Part shown: positions 55,561-64,000 of the stretch, in pieces | Numbering within the stretch: position 1 is the first letter of the stretch | Layout: every line of letters begins with the position of its first letter | Assembly: GCA_023548195.1 (NCBI GenBank) | Contig: JAJHZJ010000531.1 | Location: forward strand, 4,760,802-4,824,801 | Length of the DNA: 64,000 nucleotides | Origin: Bettongia penicillata ogilbyi | Taxonomy: Eukaryota > Chordata > Mammalia > Diprotodontia > Potoroidae | Reading direction: 5' to 3' | The notes under the pieces: generated by a model | What the model saw: only the letters and a program-made list of their open reading frames with translations | The model's database searches: none | What the model was told of the DNA's origin: nothing | Made by a program: the position numbers and the translations under genes

Positions 55561-56660
55561 TACAAGCCACACATAACTTTCTCATACTACATGCAGGGGA
55601 CACCCTCCATAAAGCCAGGCATAGCTATGTAGAACATTCCATCACAGGGAGATGCAGTGTACCAGGTTTAAAAGAAGTCCAAGGATCCAGCACAGAGGGG
55701 TTTGACCTTGTGCAGTGAGTAGAAGTAGTACCAACTGGCCTTTCTGTTACTATCCTGTTCTAGGTCACAGATCTAGGGTGAATTGAAAAGAGAACTTGCT
55801 CCTAGGAATTCCAGTCTCTAGCCCTGTCTAAAATCTATAGCAGAATAACCAGGGCAGGAATCCCAGACTAAAGGTGATCCTGTGGTTCTGACACTATGTA
55901 ACAACAGAATTTTCCAGCAGTCAGGTGGTTGAATCCAGCACTAGTCTACTGGAACTCCAAATGAGGCAAGCCCATAGGCATGTTGCTCTGACCAAACTCA
56001 AGGTAGGAACTTGCAAAACTCAGACCAGAAACAGTTTTGTCAGATCCTAGCAGACCCACTTTGTCCTCAATAAGACTCCTTTGGAAGTACTGAGAGTTTA
56101 CAGGTAGCTGCTCTCAGCTGTCTCTGAGATCCTAGAATAACACAAAACTCAATATTCAATGAAAGCAATTGCAAGACCAAGAGGCCCAAACTTAGTCCAG
56201 ACTTCCCTTCTGAAGTACACAGAACGTGACCCTACCATAAGGTTTGAGACAAGAAGTAGACTAGAAGAAAGAGCAAACAAATAAATGAACAAACAAAAAA
56301 AGAATTTCACTATTAAAGACTATCTACTATGATGATGGGAAGGCTCAAGCAACAAAACTGGAGAAAGAGAATGACTTTGAAACATCTACAAAGGAAAATA
56401 CAGCTTGGATACAAGGCCAAAAAGAAATCCTGGAAGAGATAAAGCAAGAACTTTTAAAAAAAGAATTAAAAATAATTTTATAAATGAAATGAGAATATCA
56501 TAGGGGAAAAAAAATTAAGAGTTATGGAAGAATTGGATATGGAATTAAGAGCATGGCACAAGAGATATAAAACTTTACACAAGCAACAAACTTCCTAAAA
56601 AGTAGGATAGAACAAATAGAACATAACTCCATGAGACAAGAAATATTAAAAAAGTAAAAA
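55561..56660 (+). mobile_element. Old L1 5' UTR and ORF1 remnant
   Basis: The late part resembles the ORF1 coiled-coil coding strand of the other copies (atcctggaagagataaagca, then gaacaaatagaacataactc and tccatgagacaagaaatatt), with many stops and indels. The earlier part is GC-richer and fits an L1 5' UTR. There is no usable frame. Confidence 0.55.
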
Positions 56661-56674
56661 ATTAATTTATGTAC

Positions 56675-56728
56675 ATTGTTTTGTAAACTGTATAGTACTA
56701 TACAAATGCTAGCTATTATTACATATGT
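56675..56728 (+). mobile_element. MIR tail fragment
   Basis: ttttgtaaactgtatagtac and tacaaatgctagctattatt match the 3' end of the MIR-type SINEs. Confidence 0.5.
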
Positions 56729-56734
56729 CTAGCA

Positions 56735-58281
56735 GTGACATTGCTAGGTCATTGGATATCCAAATTTTAGTGACTTTTAGGATATTGCTACATTGCTTTT
56801 CAGAAAAACTAAACTAATTTACAACCCCCACAACAATGCATTAACATTCTTGTCCTTCCACAAAAACCTCTGATAATTGTAAATTTCCACCTTTTTTTTT
56901 TGCTATCTTTGCCAGTATTATGGGTTTGATATGAAACTTGAAATTGTTTTAATTTATACTTTTCTTATTATTTGTGATTTGGCACATTTTCTTACAATTG
57001 TTGATAACTTGATTTCTTCTCTTGAGAACTGCTTATTCATATTCTTTGACCATCTATTTACTGCTGTTTAATTAGGTTCTGGTTCTTATATATTTGAATC
57101 AGTTCTCTATATATCTTGGATATAACACTTTTATAGGAGAAACATTTAAAGATATTTTTCTCTCCAATTAATTGTTTCCCTTCTTATTTTATCCACATTT
57201 ATTTTTATTTGGGAAAAAGCTTTTCAGTAGTATGTGCCCTAAATTATTAATTTTATTTCTTGTCATCCTTTTTCTCTTTTGTTTGGTCAAGAAGTTTTCC
57301 CCTATCCGTAATTGTAAAACCGTATCTCCTTCTCTTATTCTCTAATTTGTTCATGATATAATCCTTTATATATAGTTTATTATGGTATATGAAATGAGAT
57401 AGTGGTTTCATGTTAATTTCTGACAAAGCTGTTTTCCATATTTCCTAGAAGCTTTTGTCAAACAGTGAGTTCTTACCCTAGTAATTGGAGTCTCTGGATT
57501 TATCAAACACTAGGTTCCTATGTTCATTTGCTTCAGGATCTTATGTTCCTAATCTGATCCACTGGTTAAATTTTACATATTTTTAACCAGTATTAAAAAG
57601 GTTTTGATGATTACTACTTTGTAGGATAGTCTGAGATCTGTTATTGCTAGGCCTACTTTCTTCTCACTTTTTTTTCCCTCCGTGATTTCCCTTGAGATTC
57701 TTAATCTTTGTTCTTCTAGATGAATTTTACTATTTTTTTCCAGCTCTCTGAAGTAACCCTTTGGTAATATGATTGGTATGGCACTGAATAAGCAAATTAA
57801 TTTAGGTCTCATTGTTAATTTTATTATATTGGCATGGTCTAACCACAGGTAATTAATATCATTCTAATTATTTAGGTCTGCCTTTATTTCTGTATAGAAT
57901 TTTTAATAACTCTGTTCATAGAATTTCCATATGTGTCTTAGTAGGTGGTCTCCCAAATATTTTATATATTCTGTAGTTATTTTAAATAGAGTTTCTTTTT
58001 CTATTACTTCCTGCTGAATTTTGTTTATAATATACAGAGAGGCTGATGATTTGTGTGGGTTCATTTATATCCTACTACTTTGATGAAGTTCTTAATTATT
58101 TAAATTAATTTTTTACTTTAATCACTAGGATTCCTTAAGTAGACCATGACATTATCTGGAAGATCAATAATTTTGTTTCCTCTTCACTTAGTCTTATTCC
58201 CTCAGGTCGTTTTTTTCTTGTTTTATTGATATAAGCAATGGACATTCCTGCTTTATCCTTGATTTTATTAGAAAGGTCTCT
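56735..58281 (-). mobile_element. L1 ORF2 C-terminal and 3' region, antisense (copy I)
   Basis: A minus-strand frame at 57,573-57,812 contains AITDLRLSYKVVIIKTFLI, which matches the L1 ORF2 C-terminal block (LPDxKLYYKAxVIKT). The copy is split by a HAL1-like insertion and resumes at 61,103-61,180. It lacks the RT and endonuclease regions. Confidence 0.75.
58270..58281 (+). repeat. 12-bp target-site duplication, left copy
   Basis: agaaaggtctct occurs here and at 61,091-61,102, flanking the third HAL1-like element. Confidence 0.92.
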
Positions 58282-61090
58282 GGGGGGGGGGTGGAGCCAA
58301 GATAGCAGAGTAGAAAGATGGAACTACTATAGTGTTCCTCCACAAACCCATAAAATACCTGTAAAAAATGACTTTAAACAAATTCTATAGCAGCAGAAGC
58401 CACAAAACAGAGATTTCCAGTCCAAGGCAGCCTGGAAGGCTGACAGGAAGGGTCTGTCACACCAGGCTCAGAGTGGAGTGCAGCCCATGTAGCTCAGCCC
58501 AGCCTTGGTCACATGGCATAGCATGTACAGGACTAGACAACACTTCAGGGCACAGAATTCTGGGTAGCAGCTGCAGTTCTCACATTCCTCAACCCACAAA
58601 TGCCAAAGACAGTTTCAAGGGTCAGTGAAAAAGCTCTTTCACCTGGGTGAATGCAGTCTGGCCCTGACCCCAGGGCAGCAGTAGTTGCTGAGGTAGCAAT
58701 GTCCATTTTAGAAGCCTTCAGCCTAAAGATTCTGGGGGAATCAAATGACTGAGCTGGATCTCAGCCCTAAGTGGCAGTCCTGGAGTGGGGAGGAGCACTG
58801 GGGTAGCTGGTGGAGGCTCTCAAGAGGGAATTCTACTTGAATTCTGCCCAGATTCTGGTCAGGAAAGCTTGTGATTGCTCCCAGACAGTGTGCAGGCCAG
58901 AAGGGGAATAAACTCCTCTCCCTTGATTGTGCCACCTTGAAGGAACTGAGAACTTACAGGTCTCTAGAGTGTACCCTCCACTTGACAAAGGACTCAAAAG
59001 TCAAGTAAATGACTGAGACAATGCCCAAAAAAGGGAAAAAACAAGACTCTAGAAGGTTACTTTCTCAATGAACAGATATTTTCCTCCATCCTTTCAGATG
59101 AGGAAGAACAAAGGATACCATCAGAGGAAGACACCAAAGTCAAGGCAAGGGTTCTGCATCCCAAACCTCCAAAATAAATATTGCAATGGAAAAGCTCAAA
59201 AAAGATTTTGAAAATCAAATAAGAGAGGTGGAGGAAAAATTGGGAAGAGAAATGAGAGTGATGCAAGAAAATCATGAAAAGAAAGTCAACAGCTTGCTAA
59301 AGGAGACCCCCAAAAAATGCTGAAGAAAATAGTACCTTTAAAAATAGATTAAGGCAAATGGCAAAAGAGATCCAAAAAGTCAATGAAGAGAAGACTGCTT
59401 CAAAAAGCAGAATTATCCAAATGAAAAAGGAGGTTCAAAAGCTCACTGAAGAAAATAGATCTTTAAAAATTAGAATGGAGCAGATGGAAGCTAATGACTT
59501 TATGAAAAACCAAGAAATTACAAAACAAAACCAAAAGAATGAAAAAATTGAAGACAATGTGAATGAAATATCTCGTTTGAAAAACAACTGACCTGGAAAA
59601 TAGATCCTGGAGAGACAATTTAAAAATTATGGGGCTACCTGAAAGCCTTGAAGAAAAAAAAAAAGCCTAGACATCATCCTTCATGAAATTATCAAGGAAA
59701 ACTTCCCCAGTATTCTAGAACCAGAGGGTAACATAAATATTGAAAGACTCCACTGATCACCTCCTGAAAGAGATATGAAAAGAAAAACTCCTTGGAATGT
59801 TGTAGCCAAATTCCAGAGTTCCCAGGTCAAGGAGAAAGTACTGCAAACATCCAGAAAGAAACAATTTGAGTATTGTGGATAACTCAAGATCTAGTAGCTT
59901 CTACATTAGGAGATTGAAGGGCTTGGAATATGATATTTCAGAAGTCAAAGGAACTAGGATTAAAACCAAGAATCACTTACCCAGCAAAACTGACTACAAT
60001 ACTTCAGGGGAAAAAATGGTTATTCAATGAAATAGAGGACTTTCAAGTGTTTTTGATGAAAAAACCAGAGCTGAATAGAAAATTGACTTTCAAACACAAA
60101 AATCAAGAGAAGCATGAAAAGGTAAACAGGAAAGGGAAATCATAAGGGACTTACTAAAGCTGAACTGTTTACATTCCTACATAGAAAGATAATATTTGTA
60201 ACTCTGAAGACTTTTCTCAGTATTTGGGTAGTTGAAGGGATTATATACATATAGACCAAGGGCACAGGGTGGGTTGAATAGGAAGGGATATCTAAAAAAA
60301 ATAAAATGAAGGGTGAGAGAGGAATATGTTGGGAGGAGAAAGAAAGAGAAATGGAATGGGGCAAATTATCTCTCATAAAAGAGGCAAGGAAAAGCTTTTT
60401 CTATGGAGGGGGAACAGGGAGGAGGCAAGAGGGAAAAAATGAAGCTTACATCACATTCGGTTTAAGGAAGGAATAACATGCACATTCAATTTGATATGAA
60501 AATCTATCTTATACTACAGAAAAGTAGGGGAGAAAGGGATAAGTGGGGTGTGGGGAAGATGATAGAAGGGAGGGCAAATGGGAGGAGGGAGTAATTAGAA
60601 GTAAACACTAGGGAAGGGACAAGGTCAAAAGACAGAATAGAATAAATGGGGGGCAGGATAGGATGGAGGGAAATATAGTTAGTTTCTCACAACATGACTA
60701 TTATGGAAGTCTTTTGCATAACTACACATATATAGCCTATATTGAATTGCTTGCCTTTTCAGTGGGGATGAGTGGGGAGGGAGGAAGAGACAGAAGTTGG
60801 AAATCAAAGTTTTAGGAATGAATGTTAAGAATTATTTTTGCATACAACTGGGAAATAAGAAATACAAGGTAATGGGGTATAGAAATCTATCTTGCCTTAC
60901 AAGAAAGTAGAGAAGATGGGAATAAGGAAAAGGAAGAGTGTGATAGAAGGGAGGGCACATTGGGAGAAGGGGTAATCAGAATGCGCAGTGTCTTGGGGTG
61001 GGGGGAGGGGAGAGATGGGGAGAAAATCTGCAATTCAAAATCTTGTGGAAATGAATGTTGAAAACTAAAAATAAATAAATACATTTAAAA
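58282..61090 (+). mobile_element. Third HAL1-like (ORF1-only) element, decayed
   Basis: The element is 2.8 kb. It starts with a G run and gtggagccaagatagcagag, has a 5' UTR, a broken ORF1 and a purine-rich 3' UTR, and ends in aaataaataaatacattt. A perfect 12-bp duplication flanks it. As in the other two copies, 3' UTR follows ORF1 with no ORF2. It is inserted in an older antisense L1. Confidence 0.88.
59021..60110 (+). pseudogene. Decayed HAL1 ORF1
   Basis: The reading frame starts at an ATG (MPKKGKK) and is broken by stops and frameshifts. Open pieces include 59,358-59,591, with coiled-coil heptads (KLTEENRSLKIRMEQMEAND), and 59,930-60,145 (IFQKSKELGLKPRITYPAKL). Homology to the intact ORF1 at 37,918 is clear throughout. 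Confidence 0.88.
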
Positions 61091-61102
61091 AGAAAGGTCT
61101 CT

Positions 61103-61180
61103 AGCCTTTCTTCCTTCCATAAAATAGTGTCTCTTGCTTCTAAATAGGTACCATTTATCATATTTTAAAAAACTACTTAT
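61103..61180 (-). mobile_element. L1 copy I, continuation after HAL1 insertion
   Basis: agcctttcttccttccataa continues the antisense L1 from 58,281, as expected from the duplicated target site. Confidence 0.6.
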
Positions 61181-62994
61181 TTTTATGTTTTAAAAAATTG
61201 ACTTATTTATTTTTGATATTCATTAATTTTTTTGGTTCCAAATTCTCTCCCACCCATCCCTCCCACAACCATTGAGAAGGCAAGCAATCAATTTTACATG
61301 GGAAGTCATGCAAAACATATTTCTGTATTAGCCATGTTGAAAAAAAGGCAAGAAAAGTAAAGAAAGCGAAAAAAAGAAATGCTTTAGTTGGCACTCAGAG
61401 TTTCATTGGTCTCTCCCTGGAGGTGAATAGCATTTTTCATCATGAGTTGTTTGGAATTGTCTTGGATTATTGTATTGATTAGAGTAGCTAAATCCTTCAC
61501 AGTTGATCATTATTATATTTCTGCTATTATGGAAAATGTCATCTTAGTTCTGTTCACTTCAGTTTTCATCAATTCATAAAAATCTTCCCAGAATTTTCTA
61601 AAACTGTCTCATACATCATTTCTTACAGCGCAATAGTATTCCATCACAATCATATGGCACAACTTGGTCAACTATTCCCTAACTTATGAGCACAGCCTCA
61701 ATTTCCAATTCTTTGTCACCACAAAAAGCTGCTATAAATGTTTTTGTACATATAGATCCTTTTTTCTTTTCCTTTGATCTCTTTAGTATACAGACTCAGT
61801 AGTGGTATGTCAAAGGGTATGTACAGTTTAATAACCCTTTGGATATAGTTTCAAATTATCTCCAGAATGGCTGGATGAGTTCACAACTCTACCAGCAGTG
61901 CATTTGTGTACCTATTTTCCCTTATCCGTTCCAGCATTTGTCATTTTTCATTTTCTGTCACGTTAGCCAATCTGAGGGGTGTGAGGTGGTACCTCAAAGT
62001 TTTTTTTAAAATTTGCATTGGTCTAATCATTAGTGATTCAGAACATTTTTTTTTTTACATGACTACAGATAGCTTCTCATATTCTTTAACTATTTACCAA
62101 TAGGGGAATGACTCTTATTTTTATAAATTTGGATCCGTTCTCTATATATTTGAGAAAAAAGGCTTCTATTACAGAAAGAGAAACCTTGTATTTTTCCTCA
62201 GTTTCTTGCTTTCCTTCTAATTTTGTCTACATCAGTTTTATTTGTGTCAGAACTTTTTACATTCATGTGATCAAAATTATCCATTTTATTTCCCTGTTTT
62301 TTTCTATTTCTTGTTTGTTCATATGCTCTTCCTTTTTCCATAGATCTGCTAGGGAGATTTTTTCCATTTTCCCGTAATATACTTGTGATATCATGTGTCT
62401 AAATCAGGGACCCATTTTGAACATATCTTGGTATATAGTGTAAAGAGTTGCTCTATGTCTAATTTCTTCCAAATTACTTTCCAGTTTTCCCAGTAATTTT
62501 TGTTAAATGGTGAGTTCTTGCCCCCAAAACTTAGATCTTTGGGTTTATCAAACACTAGATTGCTACGGTCATTTACTATAGTATATTGTGTACCTAATTT
62601 GTTCCACTTTATTTCTTCGCCAGTTTGATGGTTACCACTTTGTTATATAGTTTGAAGTCTGGTCCTGCTAGACCACCTTCTTCACATTTTTTTAGTTGAT
62701 TCTCTTGATATTCTTTACCTTTTATTATTCCATATGAATTTTGTTATTATTTTTTCTTGCTCTATAAAATAATTCTTGGTAGTTTGTTAATGGCACTGAA
62801 AAAGTAAATTACTTGAGGTAGAATTGTCATTTATTATGTTGACTTGGCCTACCCAGGAGCAATTAATATTGCTCTCATTATTTAGATCTGTCTTTATTTG
62901 TGTGAAAAGTGTTTTGTGTTCATATAGTTCCTAGGTTTGTCTTGACAGGTAAATTACCAAGTATTTTTTTACTGTCTGCAGTTATTTTACATGT

Positions 62995-63080
<86 letters not shown>

Positions 63081-63670
63081 CTTGCTGGGTTTTGTTGATA
63101 ATATATAGTAATGTTGATGATTTATATGGGTTCATTTTATATCATGTTCAAGTTGTTCATTGTCTCAGCTAGTTTTTAGTTGATTCTCTAGGGCTCTCTA
63201 AGTTTATCATAAAATCATCTACAAAGTGATAATTTTGTATTCTCATTGCTTATTCTTATTCCTTTGATTTCTTTTTCTTGTCTTATTTCTGTAGCTAACA
63301 TTTCTAGTATTAACTGATGGTGTAATAGTGGAAATCCTTACTTCACCCCTGATCGTATTGGGAAGACTTTTAGTTTATTTACATTTCAGATAATGCTTGC
63401 TCTTGGGTTTCAATGGATACTACTTATAATTTTGTCTTTTGCTTTCTAATGTTTTTAATAGGAATGGGTGTTGTTTTTTGTTAAAAGCTTTTTCTGTATC
63501 TTTTGATATAATATGCTTTTTGTATAGTTGTTTATGTTTATGGCTTATGTAATACTAAACTAGCCCACATTCCTGGTATAAATCCCACCTGATCCTAGTG
63601 TTTGATCTTTGTGATATATTGCATTATTTGCCTTACTATTCCTATGTTTCAACATGTTTTAAATTTAAAA
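61181..63670 (-). mobile_element. L1 3' UTR and ORF2 C-terminal region, antisense (copy II)
   Basis: The left end has the reversed 3' end. Then atagtattccatcacaatca, accacaaaaagctgctataa and ccagaatggctggatgagtt mark the L1 3' region, and 62,580-63,640 matches the reversed ORF2 C-terminal region, parallel to copy I. It contains the (CT)n tract at 63,001-63,076. No open frame survives. Confidence 0.7.
63001..63076. repeat. (CT)n microsatellite, about 38 units
   Basis: An uninterrupted tctctc run of about 76 nt within the antisense L1. It explains the overlapping Ser-Leu and Glu-Arg repeat ORFs on the two strands. Confidence 0.97.
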
Positions 63671-63693
63671 AAAATTTTTAAAGACTGGGTCTC

Positions 63694-63794
63694 ATGCTCG
63701 CTTCAGCAGCAAATACATTAAAATTGGAATGATACAGAGAAGATTACCACGGCATAAGGATGACACGCAAATATGTCAAGCATTCCATATTTTT
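63694..63794 (+). pseudogene. U6 snRNA retropseudogene
   Basis: The segment starts atgctcgcttcagcagcaaa and contains gatacagagaagatta, ggatgacacgcaaat and a terminal ccatattttt. It is 101 nt against about 107 for U6. About six bases are missing where U6 has GGCCCCTGCGCAAGG (here ggcataagg), and there are several substitutions, including in the ACAGAGA-to-internal-stem-loop region. No U6 promoter (TATA at -25 or PSE) is visible upstream. It is a dead copy. Confidence 0.93.
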
Positions 63795-63796
63795 GA

Positions 63797-63905
63797 AAAA
63801 TAATACCCCTCCTGCCTACTTCACATGGTTGTTATGGGAAGCAAATGAAAAAATGTTTGTGAAAGTCTCATCAAAAATATAAAGTGGTATACAAAGTTTT
63901 TTTAC
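63797..63905 (+). mobile_element. MIR-type SINE 3' part
   Basis: ctacttcacatggttgttat followed by aatataaagtggtatacaaa, the MIR tail, directly after the U6 pseudogene. Confidence 0.6.
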
Positions 63906-64000
63906 ATGTGACAAATAAAAATCGACACCTTACTGACTTTAAGTCCTGAACTTTTAATTACCGCATCTCTGAATTAAGGTATGGAAGATGGGGCATATAT

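Noticed and set aside
62909..63172. Ser-Leu and Glu-Arg repeat ORFs
   Set aside because: They are the two strands of a (CT)n microsatellite within L1.
63400..63794. U6/L1 chimeric retrogene
   Set aside because: The U6 is on the + strand while the neighbouring L1 is on the - strand, and intervening sequence separates them; the usual chimera has U6 fused 5' to L1 in the same orientation.
1..64000. CRISPR array, operon, riboswitch or prokaryotic origin
   Set aside because: No spaced direct repeats or bacterial gene organisation; intron-exon structure and LINE/SINE content show a vertebrate nuclear genome.

Overview
This is a vertebrate nuclear window, almost certainly marsupial. Intergenic and intronic DNA is packed with marsupial-type tRNA-derived SINEs (some with an RTE-type 3' tail), old MIR, L2 and L3/CR1 copies, and marsupial L1 and HAL1-like elements. 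Much of the annotation is repeat biology; one real protein-coding gene is visible.

Region 1 (1 to about 26,715, + strand): the 3' end of a K-Cl cotransporter gene, best matched to SLC12A7 (KCC4). Four exons join in frame: 3510-3626 (phase 0-0, candidate cassette), 9143-9309 (0-2), 18690-18823 (2-1) and 23672-23763 (terminal, with stop). A 3' UTR of about 2.9 kb ends at an AATAAA at 26,691. Together the exons encode the end of the cytosolic regulatory tail, including the conserved threonine of the [10 protein letters not shown] block and the family's C-terminal VITIYS. The first exon corresponds to the KCC2 segment around the Ser940 PKC site, which I do not recall in human KCC4. Introns hold SINEs, an antisense L2, a 7SL pseudogene, a short palindromic MITE and a 250-bp homopyrimidine tract.

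Region 2 (26.7-33.4 kb): intergenic, a patchwork of SINE, L1, L2 and L3/CR1 fragments and a hAT-like MITE.

Region 3 (33.4-42.0 kb): two L1-type elements that carry ORF1 but no ORF2 (HAL1 layout) sit head to head, separated by 450 bp of an ERV-L-type pol. The right-hand element (37,149-40,067) has an intact 367-codon ORF1, a CpG-rich 5' UTR with a 72-bp tandem duplication, and a perfect 14-bp target-site duplication inside the ERV integrase region. The ERV continues beyond it with a degraded integrase core, a dUTPase-like domain and a probable 3' LTR.

Region 4 (42-54.3 kb): L2 and L3/CR1 reverse-transcriptase fragments, nested SINEs with target-site duplications, and unassigned stretches.

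Region 5 (54.3-64 kb): old L1 fragments in both orientations, a third decayed HAL1-like element (58,282-61,090) with a 12-bp duplication, a long (CT)n tract and a U6 snRNA pseudogene near the right end. No second protein-coding host gene, CRISPR array, functional RNA gene or bacterial feature was found.
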